Below are positions 22,842-31,698 of a stretch of 38,923 nucleotides of DNA, piece after piece. Made by a program: the position numbers and the translations under genes. Source of the stretch: Thermoanaerobaculia bacterium (lineage in GTDB: Bacteria > Acidobacteriota > Thermoanaerobaculia > JALWYX01); assembly GCA_027078415.1 (NCBI GenBank), contig JALWYX010000063.1:1-38923 (forward strand), in the 5' to 3' direction. Under the pieces are notes generated by a model. That model worked only from the letters and a program-made list of their open reading frames with translations, did not search any database and was not told the origin of the DNA. Each line of letters opens with the position of its first letter. Positions within the stretch are counted from its first letter, which is position 1.

Positions 22842-24086
22842 TTATTGTTTCTGCCTTAGCGGAATATTTCCTCCTCCGTTTGATGGAGGTGGAGTATAAC
22901 CTGTAAAGTCAAAAGAGTATCCTTTTTCTAATATAGCGACTCTGCTTTGATCTATCAATGTTACTCCTTTAATTCTATATTTCCTAAATTTTTTGTTTCT
23001 CAAAAGTCTTTTATCTGCTCTAAGAGTTATGACATCTTTGCCACTTTCCAGCCACTTGGCAGAATCTAAAACAGCTATAGGTACTTCTCTGGAACCGGCT
23101 AATCCGTACAGGTAACCTTTAACTTCGTATCTTCCAGGTGAAGCTACTTCTACTCCTATATGGATTTCTAAAGGAGCATTTTTTGCCACAAATGCTCTTG
23201 CTTCTCCTGTTAACCTCGCTGTAGGGAAGGAAACTCCTACGCCTACTCCACTACTTCTTCTTACCTTGATTCCATCCTTATTACCGCTTACGTGTATTTC
23301 GTACTCCCACAATCCTTGATGTATATCACGGGAGTTGATTTTTGCATATGCAGTGATTGTACCGTTTTCATCTTTAAAGGATAAAGGAATCTTATCACCG
23401 TTAGGGGAGAGTAAATACCCTTCGTAATGCGACAGATCGATCTTTTCATCTTCTTTGAGTAGTTCTACTGTTACTTGTATGCTTTCTCCTACAAGATAAG
23501 TGTCTTTTGTAGCTTGTGTTGCTAAGACAAATGGACTATCCTTTTCACGCACATGTACTATATATTCCGTTGATGGGTCGGCATTTAGATTTTGAGCTTT
23601 GAGTATAAAAGAGCCACTCCCTAGTTCCTCTTTTATTTTAAATATGGAGGTAAGGGAGGCTTCCTCTTGGGATAAGGTTTTTAGTCCGTTTTCAGTAGAG
23701 CTACTTCCTTGTTTATATATGGAGATATTAGGAGATAGAGCGTTTCTTTTTATTTCTAACTCGTTTGGAGAATTCGCTATAGGTGCCACTCTTAGGATAG
23801 CTCCAGGTACAGTAGTGTCGATTTTAACTCCCTTAGACAGTTCAGCTGCTGTTGTTTTATACCAGTATTCTCTGCTTGCATCTTTAAAAGCTTCCTGGTT
23901 GAAGTTTATCTGCTGTTTGTTATCTAGTGGCATACTGAGTATCATCTCTTGTGTAGGTGCTTTCCTAACACTTCTAACGTTTACCAACTGGGATTCTGAA
24001 TTTTCGTTTTTAAAAATTATCAGCTCTTGTGCGTTTAGTAGACTTAATGCCGTTATAGAACAGGTTAAGATTATAGTTTTTTTCAT
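22842..24086 (-). CDS. Secreted protein, probably DUF4785-like
   Basis: A 414-residue exported protein with signal peptide (KKTIILTCSITALSLLNAQ). The segment REYWYKTTAAELSKGVKIDTTVPGAILRVAPI recalls DUF4785 proteins of Gammaproteobacteria, a tentative match from memory. The rest is beta-rich: an Ig-like stretch with ATKDTYLVGESIQVTVELLK, then LWEYEIHVSGNKDG and a domain with VASPGRYEVKGYLYG. The tail is Gly/Pro/Asn-rich (TPPPSNGGGNIP). It follows the lipase gene by 19 bases in a cassette with its own promoter and terminator, so a joint extracellular role is likely. Cargo or substrate is unknown. Confidence 0.72.
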   Translation of the reverse strand: MKKTIILTCSITALSLLNAQELIIFKNENSESQLVNVRSVRKAPTQEMILSMPLDNKQQINFNQEAFKDASREYWYKTTAAELSKGVKIDTTVPGAILRVAPIANSPNELEIKRNALSPNISIYKQGSSSTENGLKTLSQEEASLTSIFKIKEELGSGSFILKAQNLNADPSTEYIVHVREKDSPFVLATQATKDTYLVGESIQVTVELLKEDEKIDLSHYEGYLLSPNGDKIPLSFKDENGTITAYAKINSRDIHQGLWEYEIHVSGNKDGIKVRRSSGVGVGVSFPTARLTGEARAFVAKNAPLEIHIGVEVASPGRYEVKGYLYGLAGSREVPIAVLDSAKWLESGKDVITLRADKRLLRNKKFRKYRIKGVTLIDQSRVAILEKGYSFDFTGYTPPPSNGGGNIPLRQKQ

Positions 24087-24105
24087 ATTTTCACCCCCCT
24101 AACTA

Positions 24106-24954
24106 TTAGAGATCGTTGCGTAAGATAACGTCCAATCCAAAACATGCTCTTCTGCTTTGTTGATGTGATAAAGGTTCTCCACCTGCCATATATTGGTAAT
24201 CATAAAACCATACTGAACCAGCTAGTTTTTGACTCCAGCAATCAAGAAAACCATCGGAACATGAGGTTAACCACTCTTGGGTTACTTCTAATGCTGCGTT
24301 GTACTGATAACCTCCGCAATAGGAATCGGGGTCCCAAATAGCACTTTCTACATCTGTCCCTACAACTGTCCAAAAACCTACAGGAAGAGACGGTCTTCCA
24401 GGTGTTCCTTTAAGCCAATTATTGTTGTAGTATTGCATCCAGCTTACCTGTTGCTGTCTAACTGCATCGGTTTTATACCCTAACAACCAAGCTACTCCCT
24501 GCTCAAAAACGGTACCGTTTATTGCGGCATCGGCTAGAGGTGTTCCGCCGCTGGAAGGAGCAAGAGCATTTACCCACCTTATAGCATTTATTATGGTTGG
24601 GTATCTAGGATCCCAGGTTGGATTGGAAAGAATCCATCTAATAACGTTACCGCCGTTAGAATGTGTGATCACTACTAAGTCGTCTATTCCTTGAGAGACT
24701 ATAAAGTTATAAAGGTAGTTTGCTAGACATCCTGCAGCAGCATCTTTCCACATGTACTGGGTAAAATCACAAGCCACAACTACATATTTGCTTCTGTCTG
24801 GTAACCCAGATACCACAGAATTTATAAACTCACTCGTCCAGTACTCCACCCCAGCGCCGCGATGATCCCCTGTACCATGAACAAAAGCAACTCCCGTTAC
24901 AGCCCACGTTACAGAGGAGACCAAAATCCCCAGAGACAACACTACTTTCCTCAT
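24106..24954 (-). CDS. Secreted lipase/esterase-like alpha/beta hydrolase
   Basis: A 282-residue exported hydrolase with a signal peptide ending near TWAVTG. VAFVHGTGDHRGAG carries the oxyanion-hole HG motif near the N-terminus, and DLVVITHSNGGNVIRW is the nucleophile elbow with Ser in HSNGG. Later segments (PSSGGTPLADAAI, WTVVGTDVESAIWDPDSYCGG, AGGEPLSHQQSRR) probably supply the acid and the histidine. Several cysteines (VVACDF, AAAGC, DSYC, TSCSDGFLDC, RRACF) suggest disulfides. The start has a strong GGAGG site. The gene is richer in G+C than its neighbours (34 of 60 bases at 24841-24900 against 19 of 60 at 25861-25920), which hints at acquisition. Confidence 0.85.
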   Translation of the reverse strand: MRKVVLSLGILVSSVTWAVTGVAFVHGTGDHRGAGVEYWTSEFINSVVSGLPDRSKYVVVACDFTQYMWKDAAAGCLANYLYNFIVSQGIDDLVVITHSNGGNVIRWILSNPTWDPRYPTIINAIRWVNALAPSSGGTPLADAAINGTVFEQGVAWLLGYKTDAVRQQQVSWMQYYNNNWLKGTPGRPSLPVGFWTVVGTDVESAIWDPDSYCGGYQYNAALEVTQEWLTSCSDGFLDCWSQKLAGSVWFYDYQYMAGGEPLSHQQSRRACFGLDVILRNDL

Positions 24955-24992
24955 ACCTTACCTCCTTCTCTAGCTTCTCATTGTTTAAGTAA

Positions 24993-25020
24993 ATTGTAAC
25001 TCAATACCCTATTTAAGCAA
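24993..25020 (-). promoter_or_regulatory. Candidate promoter of the lipase cassette (TTGCTT-16-TACAAT)
   Basis: On the minus strand TTGCTT (25020-25015) and TACAAT (24998-24993) lie 16 bases apart, with a start site expected near 24986 and an AAGGAGG ribosome binding site before the ATG at 24954. The rest of the 176-base gap to the thioredoxin gene shows no gene; a TGACCC direct repeat is visible around 25087-25114. Confidence 0.5.
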
Positions 25021-25130
25021 AAAACATTCCTGCTACAGTTTTTGCTGATACAAAAATAAAAAAGCTGTTTACACAGAAACCTAAGGGTCACATCTTGCCC
25101 CATTTGTGGGTCATTTTTTGTTTAAAGGGT

Positions 25131-25619
25131 CTAGTTTATACCCAGTTTTTTAAGGTGTAGTATTATTTTTTTTCTTTTTGTGAGTGTACTGTTTTTAAAG
25201 ACTATTTTTTTATTTTTGTCTAGAACTATAATGGTGGGTAAAGCTGTTATTTGGAGAGCATCAGAGACTTTTTGGTCGCTATCTAGTAGTTGGACAAATG
25301 GTATCGAATTTTTCTCAACGTATTTTTTTACTTTTTCTTGAGTTTCCCCCACGTTTATGCTTATTATTTTGACTCCTTTATTGGAGTAATCTCGATAGAT
25401 ATCTTTTAGGATTTCCGTTTGGGCTTTGCAAGGAAAACACCATGTTGCCCAGAAATCTAATATAATTGCGTTTGCATTTACCTCTTTTAATCTGAACTCT
25501 TTGTTATCTAGAGTTTTTAGGGTGAAATCTACAACGCTGCCGTCTGCTACCAAGGAGTTGGTATAATAACAGCTTGCTATTACAAAAAAAGTGAATATCG
25601 ATACTACTTTTCTTACCAT
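25131..25619 (-). CDS. TlpA/ResA-like thioredoxin-fold lipoprotein
   Basis: A 162-residue exported thioredoxin-fold protein. The N-terminus has a hydrophobic segment followed by IASC, a fair lipobox, so it is probably membrane-anchored. The redox site is WATWCFPCK, preceded by IILDFWA, and the cis-proline loop is TALPTIIVLD. It belongs with TlpA/ResA reductants used in cytochrome c maturation or periplasmic disulfide control. It follows the DUF4340 gene by ten bases and may be the last gene of that operon. No Shine-Dalgarno sequence is obvious. Confidence 0.9.
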   Translation of the reverse strand: MVRKVVSIFTFFVIASCYYTNSLVADGSVVDFTLKTLDNKEFRLKEVNANAIILDFWATWCFPCKAQTEILKDIYRDYSNKGVKIISINVGETQEKVKKYVEKNSIPFVQLLDSDQKVSDALQITALPTIIVLDKNKKIVFKNSTLTKRKKIILHLKKLGIN

Positions 25620-25629
25620 CTAGTTTGTA

Positions 25630-26925
25630 CTACGGTTTTTTATCGTTTTCGGATTTGTTGTTTTCAAGTTTTGAAATAATTTTTTCCAAATCTTGTATAT
25701 AAGAAGCTGGGTATTTAAGTATAGCCTTACGACCCTCACTTTTTAAAATAGCATAACCTGTGTCCTTTGAGATCGTTAGTTTAAAATTTTTTCCCTCTTC
25801 GTCTGTTAGTTTTATTGTATATATCTGTTGAAGTTCTTTGGGCTCTTTATCTAGAATTTCCAACGCTTCTTCTTCCAGTTTATCTAGAAGTTCATTTACT
25901 TTGCTAAACTCAATTTTTGAGTTATTTATAGTCCATTCATTTTCTTTTTTTACAAGTGATATTTTTTCTTCTCCTTTTTCTATTTCTATTTTTGAGATAG
26001 AGTAACGTTCAGGTAGAAGAGGTTTTTTAGAACGCCAATTTTCTACAGGTGTTTCTAAAAATTCTTTGATATCTACAGGTATTTCTACTACTTGGTTTCT
26101 AAATTTTGCTAGCAACGTTTCTTCTTTAGGCGATTCAGCCACTTCTAGTGTGAAAGACTCATTTTTATCGTTTACAATTTCCACTGTTGCAACTTTTGCT
26201 ATCTCTTTTTTGTAGTTATCTAAAAACTCTTTCACTTGTAAAGTGCCTAGAGTTGTTTTTAAGGATTGCACTTTATCCTCATCTGCTAGATCGGTTATAG
26301 GTGATTCGATCCAAAATTTATCGTCTTTTTTAGCCAGTAATATTTTATTTCCGTTGGGAAACGAAAAAGTTATTCTAGCTATTTCAAAAGAGGAGAATGG
26401 CAGGATATCTTTGGATCTCCATTCTTTTAGATCTTTTTCTAGATCACCAGATAAAGTGTCTTCCACGGCGTATTTTCTCCCATTTACTTCTACAAATATG
26501 CCACCTCCAGGTACTTTTTTCCCGAATCGTATAGTAGCTTGAGTTCCATCCTTGCTCGATATAGTTATAGTTATGTTTCTCTCTTCTATACCTATTTCGC
26601 CCCTAGATAGCTCTACTTCTCTAATTTTTCTCATGTTAACTATATTATTTATAAAAGAATCTACCTCCCAACCGCTAGCTGGATAGTCTAGCGGTTTTGT
26701 TATCATCCATTTTTCATCTTCACCTTTTTTTATTTTGTTTATCTGAATAAACTCTTTTCCTTTTGTTAGCTTTATAGAGTCTATATCTTCAGCTTTTAAG
26801 TCCAAAATTAGATTTTTTTTCTCTTCAAGTTCATCTGTAGAGGGTAGTTTCCTCTCGTAGAACCAGATAAATAACAGTAGTAAAACTACGGTGATTGCCA
26901 GAATTGCTAACCCTCTTTTGCCCAT
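25630..26925 (-). CDS. DUF4340 domain protein linked to Gld-type ABC exporter
   Basis: A 431-residue membrane-anchored protein: one N-terminal segment (LAILAITVVLLLLFIWFYE), then repeating beta-rich units with the DUF4340 pattern, for example IDSIKLTKGKEFIQINKI...WMITKPLDYPASGWEVDSFI, repeated as ISKIEIEKGEEKISLVKKENEWTI. Function is unknown; the family is usually found downstream of GldG-like proteins, as here. Its start shares a base with the upstream gene stop, so it is translationally coupled. Likely a periplasmic partner of the ABC complex. Confidence 0.88.
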   Translation of the reverse strand: MGKRGLAILAITVVLLLLFIWFYERKLPSTDELEEKKNLILDLKAEDIDSIKLTKGKEFIQINKIKKGEDEKWMITKPLDYPASGWEVDSFINNIVNMRKIREVELSRGEIGIEERNITITISSKDGTQATIRFGKKVPGGGIFVEVNGRKYAVEDTLSGDLEKDLKEWRSKDILPFSSFEIARITFSFPNGNKILLAKKDDKFWIESPITDLADEDKVQSLKTTLGTLQVKEFLDNYKKEIAKVATVEIVNDKNESFTLEVAESPKEETLLAKFRNQVVEIPVDIKEFLETPVENWRSKKPLLPERYSISKIEIEKGEEKISLVKKENEWTINNSKIEFSKVNELLDKLEEEALEILDKEPKELQQIYTIKLTDEEGKNFKLTISKDTGYAILKSEGRKAILKYPASYIQDLEKIISKLENNKSENDKKP

Positions 26926-28379
26926 TATCGTCTCCTCCTCCAGGTTATATAAACCCCTGCTACTAGTGCTATACTAGGTAATAATCCCATAATTATCCAT
27001 CTTATTGTATTCAATTCTGTGGGGGTTAAAGATAGTTTTTTTAGCTTAGGATCCTTGGGTGCTATTCCTAGAGATATTTCTCGTTGTACTAGGAAGTTAA
27101 AGAGGTTATGCACCAACGTTGCGTTGCCAGCTTGTCCTAGATATTCATCTGTTAGGAAGTCACTATCTCCAAATACAGCTAGATAGCCAACTTTACCTTC
27201 TTTTTCTTTTTGTTGTTTGTCGCTTTTTTGTTTTTCTACAGATATCTCAGATATAATAGCCAATGTTACTGGCCCTTCAAGATCATTTTCGTCTTTTTCC
27301 ACACTTTCAAGATTTTCTAGATTGACTTCCCCCCAACCTTCTTCTGTTGTCATTATTAGGTTTGTGGCGTTTTCTCCTCCTGTTACAGATCTTACAAGTG
27401 GGAGTAGAACAGCAGATTTTGTCTCTTTTAGAGCTTTTACAATAGCGTGATCTCCAAAGTTGTTGGAGAATATAACTGCAGCTCCGAAAAATGGTAAGGC
27501 TGTAGACGGATCTACTACTATATCTTTGCCTACTTTTACGTTTTTCGCTGCTAACCAATCTACAAGTTTTTGTTCTTTTAGTTGTTGAGTTTCACCTAAC
27601 GCAGGGTCTAAGAGTACTAGAATTCTTCCTCCTGAATGTAAGTATTTATCTAGCATAGCTAGTTCTTGTTCGGTAAACGCGTTTTTAGGTGATGCTATTA
27701 TTATTAGATCGGTATCTGGAGGTACTTCTTCCTTCCCAAGGGGGTTCCAACTTTCCATACTAAAGTTTCCTTTACTCAGAAAATTTTGTAGGAGTGCGAG
27801 CTCCTGTTTTGTTATGTCTAAAGATAGTTCTCCGTGCCCCTCTGTAAATAGTATTTTTGGTTTTTTCTCTTCTATCAGTTCAAGTATGGCTCTTGTAAAT
27901 TCTAGTTCTCCTTTGAAACTTTTTATTTCTCTTGCTCCTATAGGAGAGAACTCGTATTCTGCTAGTTCCGAAAAACTTACTACTCTTGAATCGTTACCCA
28001 TTTTAAAAATAACTACCTCTGCTTGTGCTAAGTTAAGTTCTTGCATAAGTTTTTCTGCTTTTTTAAGCTCAAGAGTTGGATCTATATATTCAACTTTTAC
28101 CAATTTAGGATTAAGTGCTTCGTAGCGCGATAGTAGTTCTTTAACCATGCCTAATAAAGCATCGTCTCGCTGAACGGTAAATACGTAGATATTTAAAGGT
28201 TTCTTTAGCTTGCTAATTACGTTTTTAGTTTCCTGAGAAAGAGTATATATTTCGCTTTGGGTTAGATCAAACCTTTTGTAATGTCTTAATGCTAGGTAGT
28301 TTACTATTATTAGCAGAGCGATGGATAAAAGTATAGCGGAAGAAGCGAAATATGAGGTTCTTGCTTCTATCTTGTTCAT
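26925..28379 (-). CDS. GldG-family ABC transporter auxiliary protein
   Basis: A 484-residue protein with membrane segments at both ends (about 12-30 and the C-terminal IIMGLLPSIALVAGVYITWRRRR) around a large periplasmic domain. KRFDLTQSEIYTLSQETKNVISKLKKPLNIYVF is the typical GldG/IFT52-like opening, followed by VEYIDPTLE and a second unit with ILFTEGHGEL and LIIIASPKNAFTEQEL...YLHSGGRILVLLDP. In gliding Bacteroidota GldA, GldF and GldG form an ABC transporter needed for motility; homologues are widespread in non-gliders with unknown cargo. Confidence 0.92.
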   Translation of the reverse strand: MNKIEARTSYFASSAILLSIALLIIVNYLALRHYKRFDLTQSEIYTLSQETKNVISKLKKPLNIYVFTVQRDDALLGMVKELLSRYEALNPKLVKVEYIDPTLELKKAEKLMQELNLAQAEVVIFKMGNDSRVVSFSELAEYEFSPIGAREIKSFKGELEFTRAILELIEEKKPKILFTEGHGELSLDITKQELALLQNFLSKGNFSMESWNPLGKEEVPPDTDLIIIASPKNAFTEQELAMLDKYLHSGGRILVLLDPALGETQQLKEQKLVDWLAAKNVKVGKDIVVDPSTALPFFGAAVIFSNNFGDHAIVKALKETKSAVLLPLVRSVTGGENATNLIMTTEEGWGEVNLENLESVEKDENDLEGPVTLAIISEISVEKQKSDKQQKEKEGKVGYLAVFGDSDFLTDEYLGQAGNATLVHNLFNFLVQREISLGIAPKDPKLKKLSLTPTELNTIRWIIMGLLPSIALVAGVYITWRRRR

Positions 28380-28382
28380 TTT

Positions 28383-29120
28383 TTACCTCCATTTCACCAT
28401 TTCCAAGGATCGTGCTGCTGTAAATAGAAAGAAGGCGATACCAGATAGGTAGTATACTAGTCTTCTGCTATCTACGACTCCTGCTGAAAATTCTTGCAGA
28501 TGAGATAGTACATCTAGGTATGAGATGACCGTTTTTAGGGGTTCACCGGTTACTATGAAGGTAAGGAATGAGGGGAGTAGTAAAAGAAAACTCATGATAA
28601 ACGCATACATAGCTGCTATTACCTGGTTTCTAGTAAGGGTCGAGGCAAATGTTCCTACGGATAGATAAAAGGCTCCGATAAGTATTATTCCTAAGTACCA
28701 ACTTGCTATATTACCCCAATCAAAGTCTATTTTGTCTTTTAAAAGGAAGATATACACCAGTGTAGGTAGCCAAAGTACTATGTAGAAGAGTAGAACACCT
28801 AGAAACTTTCCTATTACCGCTTCTCCTTCAGATATCGGAGTAGTCAGAAGCATTTCTATAGAACCGGTCTTTCTTTCTTCGCTAAATAGTCGCATTGTAA
28901 GTACCGGTGTTGCAAATAGTAGGAACATCCAGAAGAAGAAGCTTTCTGAATAGAATCTGAAGGGGTTTATAAACGGTGCCCGGGGATCTATAAGGACCGA
29001 GATTATCAACATGAAAGCAAAGCCTGTGTACAGCAAGAATGCTATTATTATTCCCCATCCCATAGGTGATACTAGAAAAGTTCTTAGCTCTCGTGTAAGG
29101 ACTGCAACTATTCTATTCAT
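28383..29120 (-). CDS. ABC transporter permease (GldF-like, ABC-2 type)
   Basis: A 245-residue polytopic membrane protein with about six hydrophobic helices. It begins with RIVAVLTRELRTFLVSPMGW, the cytoplasmic amphipathic start typical of ABC-2 permeases, and includes PVLTMRLFSEERKTGSIEMLLTTPISEGEAVIGKF, the conserved coupling segment. It lies between the ATPase gene (overlap of four bases) and the GldG-like gene (three-base gap), so the three form one complex. Confidence 0.93.
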   Translation of the reverse strand: MNRIVAVLTRELRTFLVSPMGWGIIIAFLLYTGFAFMLIISVLIDPRAPFINPFRFYSESFFFWMFLLFATPVLTMRLFSEERKTGSIEMLLTTPISEGEAVIGKFLGVLLFYIVLWLPTLVYIFLLKDKIDFDWGNIASWYLGIILIGAFYLSVGTFASTLTRNQVIAAMYAFIMSFLLLLPSFLTFIVTGEPLKTVISYLDVLSHLQEFSAGVVDSRRLVYYLSGIAFFLFTAARSLEMVKWR

Positions 29121-30064
29121 TGTTTTTCCTCCTCAAGTTCGAGATTTTCTTGAGTTGTAAGACGCACAAAAATGTCTTCTAACGATTTTTTCTCAGCCGA
29201 TAACTCTAGCAAGGTTAGGTTTTTGGCTACAGCGAAATTGAATATAGTTTCTCTCGCTTTATCTTGTTCTTTTACTAAGAGTTTTATAGTACCGTTATCC
29301 AGGTAAACGTTCTTAGCTTTTACAGCCTGAGATAATTCATTTATGGTTTCCTCTTTTACCTTCTCTTTAAATTGCACTATTAGGGTTTCTTCACCTTTTA
29401 GCTGTTTAGCAAGGTCATCTAATGTACCTTCAGCTATCTTTTTGCCTTTGTCGATTATGATTACTTTTTTGCATATAAGTTCTACTTCGGGAAGTATGTG
29501 GGTGGATAGTATAAGGGTTCTTTCTTTGCCTAGTTCTTTTATTAATTTTCTTATAGCTATTATTTGTCCAGGATCTAGTCCCACAGTTGGTTCGTCTAAA
29601 ATGAGTACTTTTGGTTTATGTAGAAGAGTTGCGGCCAAAGCAACCCTCTGTTTATAGCCTTTAGATAAGGTTCGTATAATTTGATGTCTTACATCTTCTA
29701 TTAGGCATTCTTCTATTGCACTGTTTATCATTTTTTTTCTTTCACTTTTTCTTATCCCTTCTAAGCGAGCTCTCATATAGAGGTACTCTTCTACCCGCAT
29801 TTCTGGATAAAGTGCAACGTTTTCCGGCAGATAGCCTATCTGCTTCTTGGCTTCTTTTGGATTTTCGAAGATATCTATATCTGCTATTCTAACGGTACCG
29901 GATGTGGGAGGTAAAAATCCTGTAAGCATTCTTAGTGTGGTGGTTTTTCCTGCACCGTTAGGCCCAAGCATTCCTACTATTTCTCCTTCATTTATAGAGA
30001 AAGATATATCTGATACTGCAGTAAAATCTCCATATTTACGTGTTAACGATCTAGCTTCCAACAT
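29117..30064 (-). CDS. ABC transporter ATPase (GldA-like)
   Basis: A 315-residue ATPase. It has Walker A GPNGAGKTT, the Q-loop IGYLPE, signature LSKGYKQRVALA, Walker B VLILDEPTVGLDP and the H-loop LSTH, followed by an about 90-residue C-terminal extension (VKEETINELSQAVKAKNVYL and the LEDIFVRLT tail) usual for ABC-2 type exporters. The ATG at 30064 was chosen because GGAGGATAACT directly precedes it; an in-frame start seven codons earlier would lie inside the channel gene. It energises the adjacent permease. Confidence 0.95.
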   Translation of the reverse strand: MLEARSLTRKYGDFTAVSDISFSINEGEIVGMLGPNGAGKTTTLRMLTGFLPPTSGTVRIADIDIFENPKEAKKQIGYLPENVALYPEMRVEEYLYMRARLEGIRKSERKKMINSAIEECLIEDVRHQIIRTLSKGYKQRVALAATLLHKPKVLILDEPTVGLDPGQIIAIRKLIKELGKERTLILSTHILPEVELICKKVIIIDKGKKIAEGTLDDLAKQLKGEETLIVQFKEKVKEETINELSQAVKAKNVYLDNGTIKLLVKEQDKARETIFNFAVAKNLTLLELSAEKKSLEDIFVRLTTQENLELEEEKQ

Positions 30065-30066
30065 AG

Positions 30067-31698
30067 TTATCCTCCTTGCAACCAATTTTCATCTAACTCG
30101 TCCAATCGTTGAGTTTTCCCTATGATATAGAGTTTGTCTCCTTTTCTTAACTCCATATCGGCATTTATATCTACTATCACTTTGTTGTCTCTCTCTATAG
30201 CTACTACGTTTAGTCCTAACTTTTCTCTTAGTTTTAGATCTTTTATTTTTATAGAACTAACCGGTAGGGTATAAGCTTTTATTCCAAAATCTTTAGATAA
30301 TTCAAGAGCGCTTTTTCCAAAAATCATACCTTGTAGTACCTGGGAAGTCACTTGCCCTATAGCTACTGTATAGTCTGCACCTGCTGAGTGGAATTTGTCT
30401 ATATTTGCTGAGTGATACACTCTTACAGCTATAGGTGACTTTACTTTGTTTGCTCTGAGTGCAAGGGTTGCCATTAATGCTCGATCGTCGCTACCTATGG
30501 ATATGACTATATATTCTGCATCCTTTATTGAAATTTTTTGGAGAAAGTCCATGTCTATAGCGTTCCCTGTTATATCTGGTTTTTGAGACTCATTTATGTC
30601 TATGGTTACGATCTGTTCTCCAACGTTGTTTAGTATTTCTGCAACTTTTTTTCCTATCTCTCCATATCCCAAGATGAATACTTTGCCATCTCGCCGCTTA
30701 TCGATTTGTAAAAATTCCAACGCTTTTTCTACGCCTTTGTGGGAGCCTACAAGTATAAGTATGTCTCCTTCAGATAACGTTATATCTGCAGTAATAGGGC
30801 ATTCTATTCTCCCTTTTTTCCAACGTGCTGCTACTATAGCTCCCGTATTTTTTCCTAAATCTAGCTCTTTTAATGTTTTGCCTACAGCAGGGTGGCCTCT
30901 GTTTAATCTTACTTCTTTTACTACTATACTTTTACCCAAACTTGTGATTCCAGCAATACGAGGATCTATCTTTCTGCTTACCCATGAGGCTAATGTTGCT
31001 GCTGTTACAACTTTCGGAGACAGAGAGTGATCAGCTCCCGCGGCTTTTAACGGTGTGTATAGTAAAGGAGAACGTGCTATAGCTATTTTTTGTGTCTTAA
31101 TCATCTGTTCTTTGAGAGATATTAAAATCTCTGCATTTTCCGCTTCTGAGCCGTTTAATATTATTGCTCTTGCATTGGATGGCCAGCCGTGGGACAATGC
31201 ATTTTCTAAATAAGGAGTATGAATAACTCGTTTCCCCTCCTCTAAAAGTTCTCTTACCGTTTCTCTGTTAGGTTCGGCGATCAAAAATTTAACTTTCTTC
31301 CTGTTTAAAAAATTTACAAAATCTTCTACAAGATGGTCGTACTTGTAGATAAGTATGTGGTTGCATAATTTTTTATGTTTTCTAGGGAGTCGCGATTCAA
31401 ACTTTTCTTCGAGTAGAGGAATTAAATAGATAGGAAGGAACAAGTAGGTGAAAATCATTCCTATCAGCTGCAGAGATATAACAAAGAGATTTAACGTAGG
31501 AGTTTCCCACTTGTTGTCTCCTCCGTAGCCAACGGAGGTGACCGTTTCACTTGCCCATTCTAGACTCTCCCAAAACGATTTGGGATTGCCTTCTACCGTG
31601 CTCATAAGAACCATATAACCGTAAGTGTAAGCGAGAATGATAACGGGTATAAAGCTGATGAGAAAAAGCAATTTAATAGTAGATTTTTTTAGTTTCAT
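30067..31698 (-). CDS. Potassium channel protein with two RCK (TrkA) modules
   Basis: A 543-residue channel with two membrane helices (about 8-30 and 68-93) around a pore loop whose filter reads TVTSVGYGG at residues 52-60 (K+ filter with Ser instead of Thr at the first position). The cytoplasmic part has two tandem RCK units. The first (from about 110) has a TrkA-N-like fold without GxGxxG (ILIYKYDHLVEDF) and a TrkA-C region with HPAVGKTLKELDLG. The second has VFILGYGEIGKKVAEIL, IVTIDIN and its own TrkA-C (KLREKLGLNVVAIERD...RKGDKLYIIGK). The layout matches GsuK-type channels gated by nucleotide or Ca2+. It ends two bases before the ATPase start. Confidence 0.93.
   Translation of the reverse strand: MKLKKSTIKLLFLISFIPVIILAYTYGYMVLMSTVEGNPKSFWESLEWASETVTSVGYGGDNKWETPTLNLFVISLQLIGMIFTYLFLPIYLIPLLEEKFESRLPRKHKKLCNHILIYKYDHLVEDFVNFLNRKKVKFLIAEPNRETVRELLEEGKRVIHTPYLENALSHGWPSNARAIILNGSEAENAEILISLKEQMIKTQKIAIARSPLLYTPLKAAGADHSLSPKVVTAATLASWVSRKIDPRIAGITSLGKSIVVKEVRLNRGHPAVGKTLKELDLGKNTGAIVAARWKKGRIECPITADITLSEGDILILVGSHKGVEKALEFLQIDKRRDGKVFILGYGEIGKKVAEILNNVGEQIVTIDINESQKPDITGNAIDMDFLQKISIKDAEYIVISIGSDDRALMATLALRANKVKSPIAVRVYHSANIDKFHSAGADYTVAIGQVTSQVLQGMIFGKSALELSKDFGIKAYTLPVSSIKIKDLKLREKLGLNVVAIERDNKVIVDINADMELRKGDKLYIIGKTQRLDELDENWLQGG

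Noticed and set aside
25080-25120. TGACCC-containing repeats after the thioredoxin gene as a terminator
   Set aside because: The TGACCC copies are in direct orientation, the possible CCCA/TGGG stem is four pairs long, and no T run follows on the minus strand.
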